Below are positions 7,883-17,700 of a DNA stretch of 64,000 nt, piece after piece. The position numbers and the translations under genes were made by a program. This DNA comes from Catellatospora sp. IY07-71 (GTDB lineage Bacteria; Actinomycetota; Actinomycetes; Mycobacteriales; Micromonosporaceae), in assembly GCF_018326265.1 (NCBI RefSeq), contig NZ_AP023360.1, positions 4,559,501 to 4,623,500 on the forward strand, read 5' to 3'. Within the stretch, counting starts at the first letter, position 1, and the number at the start of each line of letters is the position of its first letter. The notes under the pieces were generated by a model, which worked only from the letters and a program-made list of their open reading frames with translations, was not told where the DNA came from and made no database searches.

Positions 7883-10213
7883 TCACCAGTGGGCGAGGTC
7901 GCCGTGGTGCAGCACGGTCAGGCGCTGGGTGGGCCGGGTGAGCGCCACGTACAGGTCGCTGTGGCCGCGCGGCGACTCGGCGACGATGCCGCCCGGGTCG
8001 GCGATGACCACCGAGTCGAACTCCAGGCCCTTGGCCTCGCGTACGGACAGCACCGTCACCGCCTCCGTCAGCTCCGCCTGCCCGTCCCCGCCCTGCGGCA
8101 CCGCCGCCGCGACCACCGCGCCCAGCTCCGCGACCCGCCCGGTGGGCACCAGCACGCCCAGCGTGCCGTCGCCCAGCGCGGCGGCCTCCCGGCGCACCAC
8201 CTCGGCCAGGCGCTCGGCCAGCTCGGCCCGGTCCACCTCGGACAGCGCCGGGGCGTGCCCGGTGTGCCGCACCGAGCGGGGCGGCTGCAGCTCCGGGTCG
8301 ATGCTCTTGAGCACCTGCCCGGCCAGGTCCATGATCTCGGCCGGGGTGCGGTAGTTGACGGTCAGCTCGGTCAGCTTCCAGCGCCGGGCCACGTACGGAT
8401 CCAGCACCGCGTCCCAGGAGGACGTGCCCGCCGGGTCGCCGGTCTGCGCGACGTCGCCGACGACCGTCATCGACCGGCTCGGGCAGCGGCGCATCAGCAG
8501 CCGCCAGGCCATCGGCGACAGCTCCTGCGCCTCGTCGACGATCACGTGGCCGAACGCCCAGCGCCGGTCGGCGGCGGCCCGCTCGGCGGCGGTCAGCCGC
8601 GCCGTCTCCTCGTGCCGCTCGCCCAGCTCCAGCGCGCCCAGCACGTCCGATGCGGACAGGATCTCCGGGTCGATCTCGTCTTCCAGGTCGATGGAGCGGG
8701 AGCCGTGCAGGATCTCCAGCGCGCCCTCGGCGTACGCCAGCCGCTGCCGGCGCCGCCGTTCCGCCATCAGCTCCGCGTCCCGGTCGTCCTCGCCGAGCAG
8801 CTCGGCGGCCTCGTCGAGCAGCGGCGCGTCGGCGGGGGTCCAGGCCGCGCCGCGCTCCCGGCGCAGCAGGGCCCGCTCGGCCTCGGTCAGGCCGGATGCC
8901 GCCGAGGCCAGGCGCTCGTCGCTCGCGTACAGGTCGGACAGCAGCCGCTGCGGGGTGAGCACCGGCCACAGCCAGTCCAGCGCGGTCTGCACGTTCGGGT
9001 CGGTGGACAGCTCACGGCGCACCTCGGCCAGGTCGGCCTCGTCGAGCAGCTGCGGGTCGCCGGGGGCGTCGTCGCCGCCGAGCGGATCGTCGGCGTACGG
9101 GTCGGTGCCGATGCGCTCGGCCACCTGCACCGACAGGGCGTGGATGACCTCGACGTCGAACAGCTCGCGGGCCAGGTTATGCGGCTTGCCGCTGCGCCGG
9201 GCCTCGGCCCGCGCGTCCTCGCAGACGGCCCGCTCCAGCCGCAGCGGCTCACCGTCGAAGTCCACCTCCAGCGCGGTGTCCGGCACCCGCTGCCGGTCGC
9301 GCACCGCCGCCGCCAGCACGTCCACCATCGACGCGCGGCCCTTGACCACGGCGGTGGCGTCCGGCTCGGCGCCGGTCGCGGTGACGCCGGGGAACAGGCC
9401 GCCGACGGTGCGCAGCACCACGCCGGTCTCCGCCAGCGAGGGCAGCACCTGCGAGATGTACTTGAGGAACGTCTCGTTGGGCCCGACCACCAGCACCGCC
9501 CGGGTGGACAGCTCCTGGCGGTACGTGTACAGCAGGTACGCCGCGCGGTGCAGCGCCACCGCGGTCTTGCCGGTGCCGGGGCCGCCCTGCACCACCAGCA
9601 CCCCGCCCAGGTCGGCGCGGATGATCCGGTCCTGCTCGGCCTGGATGGTCTGCACGATGTCGCGCATCCTGCCCGTGCGCCCGGCGTCCATCGCCGCGAA
9701 CAGGGCCGCCTCGCTGGTCAGGCCCTCGTGGTGGGGCGGCGTGGCGGCCGCGGCGGCGAGGTCGAGCACCTCGTCGTCCAGGGCGGTCACGGTGCGGCCG
9801 GTGCTGCGGATGTGCCGGCGGCGGCGTACGCCCTGCGGTGACGCCGCCGTGGCCAGGTAGAACGCCCGGGAGGCAGGCGCGCGCCAGTCCACCAGCAGCG
9901 GCTCGGCGTCCTCGGTGTCGGCGAAGATGCCGATGCGGCCGATGTACCGGTTGCCGCCGTCATCCAGGTCGAGCCGGCCGAAGCACAGGCCGTTCTCCAC
10001 CGCGCCGAGCGAGGCGACCCGGTCGGTGTAGAGGCCGATGGTCGAGTCGCGCTGCGACCGCTCCTGCGGCGTGCCGCCGGTCTGCAGCAGCGCCTCGGAC
10101 AGCCGCTGCGCGGCGCGTTCGCGCAGGTCGTCGAGCCGGTCGTAGAGGACGGACACGTACTGCTGCTCGCGGTCGATCTCGTCGTGGCGGTCGTCGGTGG
10201 CGGCGCTTGACAA
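7883..10213 (-). CDS. helR: HelD/HelR-type RNA polymerase recycling ATPase (UvrD/Rep superfamily)
   Basis: A 776-residue SF1 helicase-fold protein of HelD size. The N-terminal coiled coil (IDREQQYVSVLYDRLDDLRERAAQRL) is the arm that enters the RNA polymerase channels in known HelD proteins. Walker A GGPGTGKTA is near residue 212, Walker B VIVDEAQELSPMAW near 557, then TVVGDVAQTGDP, LTVNYRTP and the C-terminal YVALTRPTQRL. The fold FADTEDAEPLLVDWRAP is HelD-specific. The family removes stalled polymerase from DNA; actinobacterial HelR also confers rifamycin tolerance. The start is TTG at 10213, supported by GGGAG six bases upstream. A consensus promoter reading the other way overlaps this start (see 10207-10277). 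The symbol is by homology. Confidence 0.88.
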   Translation of the reverse strand: MSSAATDDRHDEIDREQQYVSVLYDRLDDLRERAAQRLSEALLQTGGTPQERSQRDSTIGLYTDRVASLGAVENGLCFGRLDLDDGGNRYIGRIGIFADTEDAEPLLVDWRAPASRAFYLATAASPQGVRRRRHIRSTGRTVTALDDEVLDLAAAAATPPHHEGLTSEAALFAAMDAGRTGRMRDIVQTIQAEQDRIIRADLGGVLVVQGGPGTGKTAVALHRAAYLLYTYRQELSTRAVLVVGPNETFLKYISQVLPSLAETGVVLRTVGGLFPGVTATGAEPDATAVVKGRASMVDVLAAAVRDRQRVPDTALEVDFDGEPLRLERAVCEDARAEARRSGKPHNLARELFDVEVIHALSVQVAERIGTDPYADDPLGGDDAPGDPQLLDEADLAEVRRELSTDPNVQTALDWLWPVLTPQRLLSDLYASDERLASAASGLTEAERALLRRERGAAWTPADAPLLDEAAELLGEDDRDAELMAERRRRQRLAYAEGALEILHGSRSIDLEDEIDPEILSASDVLGALELGERHEETARLTAAERAAADRRWAFGHVIVDEAQELSPMAWRLLMRRCPSRSMTVVGDVAQTGDPAGTSSWDAVLDPYVARRWKLTELTVNYRTPAEIMDLAGQVLKSIDPELQPPRSVRHTGHAPALSEVDRAELAERLAEVVRREAAALGDGTLGVLVPTGRVAELGAVVAAAVPQGGDGQAELTEAVTVLSVREAKGLEFDSVVIADPGGIVAESPRGHSDLYVALTRPTQRLTVLHHGDLAHW

Positions 10214-10277
10214 ACCCGGCTCCCTAGTGTCTATAATCGAAGCCCGAACGGCCGCTTTCAGCGTGCCGTTCTTTTTG
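10207..10277 (+). promoter_or_regulatory. consensus promoter plus immediate intrinsic terminator, opposed to helR
   Basis: On the + strand TTGACA (10207-10212) and TATAAT (10232-10237), both perfect hexamers, are separated by 19 bp. The predicted start is near 10244. At once follows a hairpin: GAACGGC (10246-10252) with GCCGTTC (10265-10271), and an inner CGCT/AGCG pair with loop TTC. Five T residues follow at 10272-10276. The unit should make an RNA of only about 30-35 nt. The -35 hexamer overlaps the helR TTG start codon. On the - strand the same AT-rich patch reads TATAGA and could be the helR -10. Confidence 0.65.
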
Positions 10278-10340
10278 TGCTCGAACCGCTAAAGATACCG
10301 CATGCGGCCGGGTGCCACGCTCGCGTGTCCCAGACTTCGA

Positions 10341-11084
10341 TCAACGTCCGGGCAGGCCGCCGGTCTGCGGATCACGGGCCGTGAGGCAGTAGACACCGCC
10401 GGCCGGGTCCCGCATCACCACCCACCGCGCGCCGTCGGCGACGTACGTCGCGCCGAGCTTCTCATGCCAGGACCGCACCCCCTCGATCTCCGAGCAGGCC
10501 AGATCCAGGTGGGCCGAGGTGGGCCGCTCCTCGCGCAGCCGCTGCAGCAGGATCCGCACGGGCAGCTCCGCGGGCTGCTCGACGACGTGGAACTCCGGCC
10601 GCGAACCCGGATAGGCGCCCCAGCCGGTCAGCTCGCCCCAGAAGGCCACCTCGGCGTCGTACGCGGCCGGCCCGGCGTCGATGCACACCTGGTCCAGGCG
10701 GCTCAGCGCACCGTCCGGGGCGGCCTGCGCGATCGGGCGGCGGAACTCGTCGTGCCACGGCACCGCGCAGAAGACCATGCCGCCGGGCGAGCGCAGCACG
10801 GTGTACGTGCCGGTGGCGGCGGCGGTCTCCGCGCCCAGCTCGTGCGCCCGCCGGGTCAGCGCGACGGGGTCCTCGACGGCGAGGTCCAGGTGCACGCCGC
10901 CCCCGTCGCCCACGGCCTGCACCTTCAGGCACGGGTCCGCGCCGATCGGCAGCAGCGTCGCGAACTCCGCGTCCGCGCCGCGCCGGGCGGTGAGGTGGGT
11001 GCCGGTGGCCCTGGCCCAGAACGACGCGGCCTCGGTGAACAGGTCAGCGGGCCGGTCGATGAAGGCATACGTCCAGCGGATCAC
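10341..11084 (-). CDS. VOC (glyoxalase/bleomycin-resistance) family protein, two domains
   Basis: A 247-residue protein made of two vicinal-oxygen-chelate modules (about residues 1-118 and 125-240). Each ends with the family pattern ...LRSPGGMVFCAVPW and ...MRDPAGGVYCLTARD. Acidic and His ligands such as GGVHLDLAVED and AHLDLACSEIEGV are in the expected places. Starts at GTG 11084 with GAGGAG upstream. The substrate is not predictable; two-domain actinobacterial members are usually annotated only as VOC proteins. It precedes helR in the same direction, with about 125 bp and the promoter-terminator unit between them, so they are probably separate transcripts. Confidence 0.8.
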   Translation of the reverse strand: MIRWTYAFIDRPADLFTEAASFWARATGTHLTARRGADAEFATLLPIGADPCLKVQAVGDGGGVHLDLAVEDPVALTRRAHELGAETAAATGTYTVLRSPGGMVFCAVPWHDEFRRPIAQAAPDGALSRLDQVCIDAGPAAYDAEVAFWGELTGWGAYPGSRPEFHVVEQPAELPVRILLQRLREERPTSAHLDLACSEIEGVRSWHEKLGATYVADGARWVVMRDPAGGVYCLTARDPQTGGLPGR

Positions 11085-11173
11085 TTAGATCTCCTCGCCG
11101 AGTCGGTGCGCCGAGCGTAGCGGGCAGCGGTGCCTCCGGTGACCGTCTCGCCATGGCGTGTCACCGGCCGGTG

Positions 11174-12268
11174 TCACGCCCCGGCCGCGGGTTCGGCCGG
11201 TGTTGCGGGCCCGGCCGGCTCCGCCGGCCCGGCTGTTTCCGATCCCATCGCCTCCGCCGTCGTGGGCGCCGACGTGACCAGGTATGACGCCAGTGACATC
11301 CCGATGCCGATGACCACCGCGGCGAGGGGCGTCGCGAGGTCGGAGTCGGCGCCGTTGACGGGCGGGTTGCCGGCCAGGCCGGTCAGCGCGCCGCCGAGCA
11401 GCATGCCGGCGAGGTACAGCACCGCGAGCGAGGCGAAGGCGCCGAACACGCCGAGGAAGATCAAGCCCAGCAGCGGCGCCGTCCCGTTGATCCGGGGCGC
11501 CGCGGCGGCGACCACCACCGCCACGAACGCGACCGGCATGATCTGCGTGAAGTCCGGCCCCATCGCGGAGCCGGTGAGGCAGATCCAGGCGAGCGCGGCG
11601 GCCACCGCGACGGCGGTGACGCCCAGCGTCAGCCTGACGTTGCGCACGGGCCGGGGCAGCAGCCCGGCCGCCGCCACCGCGAACAGCGTGGCGAACCCCA
11701 GCTTGAGCGCCATCAGCTCGATCTCGATGCGGAGCTGGGCGTCGCTGAGGTGCTCGATCCACGGCGTGACCGGCAGCAGCGACGCCAGGGCCAGCATGGC
11801 GGCGGTCCCGGCGGCCACGTGCCGGACCAGCGGACCGCCGTCCTGACCGCCGGACAGCCGCTTCGCGGTCAGCGAGGTGGCGCCGAAGTAGACCGTCGCG
11901 GCGGCGGCCAGCAGGACCACGGTCACCGTGCCGGACAGGTCGAGCCGGTCCACCAGCAGGTCGGCGGCGAGCCACCCGCCCGCCGCGACCGAACCCGTGA
12001 CCAGCGCGCGCCGTCCCAGCCCGGCGATGAGCAGCACCCCGGCCAGGGCCAGCAGGACGGCCAGGTGGCGCACGTCGCGGGGCCAGTAGGTGTTGTTCGA
12101 TGCGAGCTGGGGGTAGGTCACCCCGTCGTCGCCGAGCCAGGACCCGGTCGGCTGCACGATCGGCATGTACCGCGCCGAGGCCACCGCCCACACCACCGCC
12201 GCGACCAGCCCCGAAAGCCAGCCGCACGCCGTACGCCACGTCATCCGCACCGCATCATCCTGCGCCAT
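11174..12268 (-). CDS. polytopic membrane protein of unknown function
   Basis: A 364-residue protein if it starts at ATG 12268; a second ATG at 12244 (MTWRTACGWLSG) would remove eight residues and neither has a strong ribosome site. It has about nine hydrophobic segments, for example GWLSGLVAAVVWAVASARYM, LAVLLALAGVLLIAGL and AVIGIGMSLASYLV, with an extracytoplasmic loop holding YPQLASNNTYWPRD. The C-terminus is an Ala/Pro/Glu-rich tail. No transporter signature was recognised. It is divergent from the phosphoesterase at 12434. Confidence 0.7.
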   Translation of the reverse strand: MAQDDAVRMTWRTACGWLSGLVAAVVWAVASARYMPIVQPTGSWLGDDGVTYPQLASNNTYWPRDVRHLAVLLALAGVLLIAGLGRRALVTGSVAAGGWLAADLLVDRLDLSGTVTVVLLAAAATVYFGATSLTAKRLSGGQDGGPLVRHVAAGTAAMLALASLLPVTPWIEHLSDAQLRIEIELMALKLGFATLFAVAAAGLLPRPVRNVRLTLGVTAVAVAAALAWICLTGSAMGPDFTQIMPVAFVAVVVAAAAPRINGTAPLLGLIFLGVFGAFASLAVLYLAGMLLGGALTGLAGNPPVNGADSDLATPLAAVVIGIGMSLASYLVTSAPTTAEAMGSETAGPAEPAGPATPAEPAAGA

Positions 12269-12433
12269 GCCCACCGCATGGGAATCAGCCGATCCGTCGA
12301 GAAAGTGATGCTGCGTGACGCCGCGCGACGCGTTAGGTTGGGCGCACACGACTGGCGCGGGTGGGACACCACCGGGGAGTGATCGGTCGGGGCGTCGGCC
12401 GCCTGGGTGCCCCCGAGCTGAGGAGGCGCGCCC

Positions 12434-13291
12434 ATGACCGTCCACCGCATCCTGCACCTGTCCGACACCCATCTGCGCCACCCCGTCGTCGACGCGGCCG
12501 CCGCGCTCGCCGGGATCCTGCACGACCTGCGTTCGCTGTCCGGGCTGGACCTGGTCGTGGTGAGCGGCGACCTCGCCGACGACGGCTCGGCCGAGGGCTG
12601 CGCGGGGGTACGCGAACAGGTCGGCCGCTTCTGCGCCGAGCGCGGCATCCCGCACTACTACTGCACCGGCAACCACGACACCCGCGACGCGTTCACCGAG
12701 GTCTTCGGCTCGGGACACGTCGCGGCCGACGGCACCGACCTCGGCACGCGGATGCCGGGCACGGAACGCGCCGCCGTCAGCGAGCTCGGCGGCCTGCGCG
12801 TGATCACCCTGGACAGCCTGGTGCCGGGCGCGGTGTACGGCGAGCTGGGCGGCGCGCAGCTGTCCTGGCTGCGGGAGGTGCTGGCCACGCCCGCCCCGGC
12901 CGGTTCGGTGGTGATCCTGCACCACCCGCCGCTGACGGTGCCGACCTCGCTGGTCATGGACCGGGTCAACCTGCGCGACGCCGCCGCGCTCGCCGCCGCG
13001 GTGCGCGGCACCGACGTCCGCATGATCCTGTGCGGCCACTTCCACCTGCAGCTGTCCGGCCTGCTCGCGGGTGTTCCGGTGTGGGTGACGCCCGGCGTGG
13101 TGTCGCGCATCGACCTCACCGCGTCGCCGGGCCTGCTGCGGGTCGTGCGCGGCGGCGGAGCCTCCGTGGTGGAGCTGGGCGGTCCGGCGTCGCCGGTGGG
13201 CCACGTGCTGCACGCCCGCGACCCCCGGGCCGGTGAGCTGCTGCAACTGGTGGACGCGTCGTCCGGTCAGGACGCCGTCGAGGCGCCCTGA
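12434..13291 (+). CDS. calcineurin-like metallophosphoesterase (CpdA-like)
   Basis: A 285-residue cytoplasmic protein with every metal motif of class III cyclic-nucleotide phosphodiesterases in order: LSDTHLR (D-x-H), VVSGDLAD (GD), CTGNHDTR (GNHD), ILHHPP and CGHFHLQ (GHxH). Those enzymes use a dinuclear Fe/Mn centre to hydrolyse cAMP or other phosphodiesters; substrate here is unproven. The ATG at 12434 follows GAGGAGG at good spacing. The gene converges on the next one with only 3 bp between stop codons. Confidence 0.88.
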   Translation: MTVHRILHLSDTHLRHPVVDAAAALAGILHDLRSLSGLDLVVVSGDLADDGSAEGCAGVREQVGRFCAERGIPHYYCTGNHDTRDAFTEVFGSGHVAADGTDLGTRMPGTERAAVSELGGLRVITLDSLVPGAVYGELGGAQLSWLREVLATPAPAGSVVILHHPPLTVPTSLVMDRVNLRDAAALAAAVRGTDVRMILCGHFHLQLSGLLAGVPVWVTPGVVSRIDLTASPGLLRVVRGGGASVVELGGPASPVGHVLHARDPRAGELLQLVDASSGQDAVEAP

Positions 13292-13294
13292 CCG

Positions 13295-14503
13295 TCAGCC
13301 CAGCCGGTACACCGCGAGCAGGCCCTGGTCGTGCGGGGTCCGGCGACCCGACGGCCAGAGCCGGAAGGTGAGCGCGTCGGGCTGCTGCGCGTTCTCCAGG
13401 CGCAGCCAGCCCCGGCTGCGTGCCCCGTCCGGCGGGCGCACCATGCCGTTGCCCGGCGACACCGCTCCTCCGGCGAGCAGCCGCGGCTCGGGCAGCGCGA
13501 CCAGCTCCTGGATGGTGGCCCGCTGGTACGCGAGCGCGAGCCGGGGCCGCGCTGCGGCGGCGGCGCCCAGCCGGGTGATCCCGACCTGGACGGGCTCGCC
13601 GCCGCCCGCCGGGCCGCCGATGGTCACGTCGGCGTCGACGCGCCACCGTGCAGGGGACAGTGAGCTGAGATCCGCGACCCGAGCCTCGTGCACGGTCAGC
13701 GCATACCCGAACACGACATGCGCCACGGCGGGGGCCAGCGGCACCACGATCTCGGGGAACTCGGTGAAGTCGCCGGCGGACGGGAGCGGCGTGAGCAGGG
13801 CCGGGGCCGCGCACTCGGCGGCGGGCCGCCCGATCGCGGCGTACGTGGCCTGCACCGTCGCGGTCAGCTCCAGCGCGTCGGTGAGCTTCTCGCCCAGCTG
13901 CTTGCGCAGCCGCCGGTGCGCGTCGCGGCGGCGCTCGGTCAGGCCCACCCCGATCAGCCGCTGCCACGCCTGCTCGGTGCCGGTGAGGGTCTGCCGCTCC
14001 GCCTCGGCGAAGCGCTCCTCGCCCGGATGCGTCCAGTCGTCGCGCGCGGTCAGCGCGGCCCGCAGCGCGGCGCCCCGGGCCCGGTCCAAGGCGGACAGCG
14101 CCCCGGGCACGGACCGGTTCAGCATCCACACCAGCGCGATGTGCCAGTGCGCCAGCACCTCCGAGCGGGGGTCGACGGCGCGCGAGGAGGCGTCCCGGAA
14201 CCGGTTGAGCGCCTCGTGCAGCAGCCGGTCCCGGTGCTCGGGCGGGCACCAGTCGGCACGCGCCTCCGCGAGGAAGTCCAGGCCCGCGCGCAGCAGCTCC
14301 CCGGAGACGGCTGCCCGGTTGTCCGCGATCGACTGCTCGATGCGCTCCAGCGTGCGCTCGGTGGTGGGCCGCTCCGACATCAGCGCCTGCAGCACCGTCG
14401 CGACCACTCCGGACCAGTCCTTGGCGTCGGGCACGGCACCGGTGAACAGCGCCTGTATCGCAGGCCCGGCGATGGCGCTGAGCACGAGGGTGAACGGTTC
14501 CAC
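13295..14503 (-). CDS. hypothetical protein with helical N-terminal region
   Basis: A 402-residue protein from GTG at 14503, preceded by GGGAGG. The N-terminal 220 residues are strongly alpha-helical (LERIEQSIADNRAAVSGELLRAGLDFLAEA, repeated Leu/Ala heptads). The C-terminal 180 residues look beta-rich (EIVVPLAPAVAHVVFGYALTVHEARV, VDADVTIGGP, LTFRLWPSGR). The short hydrophobic N-terminus FTLVLSAIAGPAIQALFTGA could be an amphipathic or membrane-touching helix. I do not recognise the family. It is a single gene, convergent with the phosphoesterase. Confidence 0.65.
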   Translation of the reverse strand: MEPFTLVLSAIAGPAIQALFTGAVPDAKDWSGVVATVLQALMSERPTTERTLERIEQSIADNRAAVSGELLRAGLDFLAEARADWCPPEHRDRLLHEALNRFRDASSRAVDPRSEVLAHWHIALVWMLNRSVPGALSALDRARGAALRAALTARDDWTHPGEERFAEAERQTLTGTEQAWQRLIGVGLTERRRDAHRRLRKQLGEKLTDALELTATVQATYAAIGRPAAECAAPALLTPLPSAGDFTEFPEIVVPLAPAVAHVVFGYALTVHEARVADLSSLSPARWRVDADVTIGGPAGGGEPVQVGITRLGAAAAARPRLALAYQRATIQELVALPEPRLLAGGAVSPGNGMVRPPDGARSRGWLRLENAQQPDALTFRLWPSGRRTPHDQGLLAVYRLG

Positions 14504-14660
14504 GGCGGCGGCCTCCCGGTTCGGTGACCTTCTTCCTACGTCCCGGCGCCGCGCCCCGGGCATAGGCCGACCGGGCAGGTATCCGGACGTTCCCGGCACA
14601 CCTGCCCGGCCTCCTGGCGCACCCACCCGCCCTCGCGTCGCCGCATCTCGCGGCGGGTGG

Positions 14661-14720
14661 GCGGTTTCGGGGAAACTGCAGGTCTCCGGGGCTGGATTCG
14701 TGCAGTTTCCCCGAAACTGA
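14661..14720. repeat. paired short palindromes, inverted arrangement (family 1)
   Basis: Two 19-bp units of the type GCAGTTTCGGGGAAACTGC, each itself a 7-bp hairpin, at 14661-14679 and (opposite orientation) 14702-14720, separated by 22 bp. Each unit has one mismatch to the form at 26658. It lies 41 bp after the stop of the sugar-dehydrogenase-like gene and may terminate it. Confidence 0.75.
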
Positions 14721-14760
14721 CGCGCGGCCGGGGCCGGGCCTCGGCCGCGCGGCTTCCGGG

Positions 14761-17700
14761 TCAGCGGGTGCCGAGGACCTGGAAGTCGGAGAGCTGGCCG
14801 GCGGGCCAGCCCGTGTTGGCGGTGATGTTGAGGCGGACGTACCGGGCCGACGTGTTCGACGGCAGGGTGATCGTCACGGTGTTGGCCGGGGGGTTGAACT
14901 GGTAGGCGGTCGAGGCGACGACCGTGCTGAAGTTCGATCCGTCGGTGCTGCTCAGCACGGACAGCGTCTGGGTGCGGGCGCCCCACGCCGAGGGCAGTTT
15001 CAGCACGATCGAGGTGAGGGCCGCGGTGCTGCCCAGGTCCACCGTGATCGCCTGCGGGAACGCGTTGTTGGCGCTCTCCCAGTACGAGTCGGCGTCACCG
15101 TCCACCGCGTTGCCGGGCACGTAGTTCTGCACCTGGCTCGCCGTGACGGGCCGGCTCAGCGCCAGGTTGGTCGGCGTGGCCGTGGTGCCGGTGCCGGTCA
15201 GCCCGACCGCCAGCGACGGGTTGGTGGCGTTGCTGTTCACCGTGAGGTTGCCGGACTTCGCGCCCGCCGAGGTGGGCGTGAAGGTGACCGTGATCGTGCA
15301 GCTCGCCCCCGCCGCCAGGGACGCGCCGCAGTTGTTCGTCTGCCCGAACTGGCTCGCTGCGGTGATCGAGGAGATGCTCGCCGCGGCGGTGCCCGTGTTG
15401 GTTACGGTGACCGTCCGGCCGCCGCCGGCCGTACCCACATTCTGGTTGCCGAAGGCGAGCGACGTGGGGTTCGCGGCCAGCGTGGCCGAGCCCGGTGGGT
15501 TGCCGCCGCCGAAGATCTGCAGCTCGGACACCTGCCCGGCGGGCCAGCCCGTGTTGGCGGTGATGGTGACCCGCAGGTGGCGCACCGACGCGGCGGTGAA
15601 CGTCGCGGTGGCGGTGTTGCCGGTCGCCGGGTCGAACAGGTAGCCCGCCGACGCCTTCAGCGTGCTGAAGTTGCTGCCGTCGGTGCTGCCGGTGATGCTC
15701 AGCGTCTGGGTGCGCGCACCCCACGCCGCCGACGGCGGCAGCTTCAGCGTCACCGAGCTGACCTGCTTGGCGCTGCCCAGGTCGGCCTGCAGCCACTGCG
15801 GGAACGCGTTGTTGTCGGACTCCCAGTAGCTGCCGGTGTTGCCGTCGTTGGCGGCCGACGCCGGGAAGCCGCCGTTGCTGCTGCTCGCCGACATCGCCGC
15901 GCCGATGGCGAGGTTGGTGCTGCCGTCCGTGCCGGTGCCGGTCAGCGACACGGTGAGCGGCTGCGCGGTGGTCGAGTTGGCCACCGACAGGGTGCCGTTC
16001 TGCGCCCCGGCCGAGGTCGGCGCGAACCGCACGCCGACCGTGCAGGACGCCCCGGCGGCCAGCGAGGTGCCGCAGTTGTTCGTCTGCGTGTACTGGCCGC
16101 TGACGCCGATCGAGCTGATGCTCGCCGCCGCCGTGCCCGGGTTGCTCACGGTGACCGTCTGCGCGGCCGTGGTGGTGCCCGTGTTCGCCGAGCCGAAGGC
16201 CAGGCTGCCCGGGGTGACCGTCAGCTGCGAGCCGTCGGACACGCCCTGGCCGAGGAAGTCGACCCAGTTCACGTTGAAGATCGAGCCCTGGCCGGTGTTG
16301 CCGGCAGGGTTCTTCGCGACGAGGTAGAGCGGGGCGGTGGTGGTGCTCGCGGACAGGTTGGCGGTGACGTCGGTATACGTCTGCCAGCCGCCTGTGCCGC
16401 CGAAGGTCGCGGTGCCGAGCAGGGCGCCGTCGGGCGCGCCGGTGCGGACCTCGATCCGGCCGCCGTCCCCGGGTGAGGCCACCCGGAACCGGGCCGCGGT
16501 GATGTTGCGCAGGTTCACCGAGGTGTACGCCCAGTAGTCGCCGTCCTCGATGAAGCCGATGTTCTGGAAGCCGCCCGCGGTGTCGGAGGTGGCCTCGCGC
16601 TGTACGCCCGGGTCGCCGCCGCCGATCGCGCCGGGCGCCCGGCCGGTGCTGTTGAAGAACTCGGCCTGCTTGTGCTTGGGCTGCAGCTTGATGGTGGCCC
16701 GCCCGGTCTGCGCGCCCGCGCCGCCGCTGCCGCCGAGGTCGGTGTAGCTCGCCTCCAGCACGCCGAAGATGTCCGCGTCGTCACCGTGGCCGGTGCCCAT
16801 CGAGGTCTGCACCACGCCGCTGCAGCCGCTGTACGACTGCAGCGGGTGCGCGTGCGCGTCGTGGCCCAGGTAGTACTGCAGCGTCACCCGCGAGCAGTTG
16901 ATCGCGCCGTCCTCCGGGTCGGTCACGGTCACGGTGAACCGGACCTGGTCGCCCCAGGCGAAGAAGCCGCCGTCGGCGGGCGCGCTCAGCGTCACCGTCG
17001 GCGCGGTGTTGCCCACGGTGATCGGCACGTTGGCCACGGCCGTGCGCCCGCCGGGATCGCGCACCGTGAGCTGGGCGTTGTAGCTGCCCGCCGCGTTGTA
17101 GGTGTGCGACGGGTTGGCCGCGGTCGAGGTGCCGCCGTCGCCGAACGTCCACGCGTACGTGATCGGCTGCCCGGCCGGGTCCCGCGAGCCCGCGCTGGAG
17201 AACTGCACCGTCAGCGGCACGCCGCCCGAGGTCGGGGTGCCCGAGGCGACCGCGATCGGGTTCTGGTCGCCGGCCACGTAGTCGATGCGGTAGACGCCGG
17301 AGTCGGCGTTGTTGCCGCCGAAGCCGGTGCCCCACTCGATGAGGTAGAGCGCGCCGTCCGGGCCGAACTCCATGTCCATCGGCCGCAGGAACGTCATCGA
17401 CGACAGCAGCTGGTTGACGTCCACCAGCGATTTGCCGTTCGCGGTCACCTGCATCGTGTAGAGCTTGTTCTGGTTCCACTCGCCGAAGATCGCCTTGCCG
17501 TCGTAGTACGCTGGCCACTTGCGATCGGACGTGGACGCGGCGCTGTAGCGGTATACCGGCCCGGCCATCGGTGCGCCACCCCCGCCGATCTCCGGGAACA
17601 GCGGGTTGCCGCCGTAGTCGTAGTCCACCGTGGCCGCCTGCGCCGGGGGCAGGCTGGTCAGGCCGGTGTTGTTCGGCGAGTTGTTCACCGGCGCCGCGCA

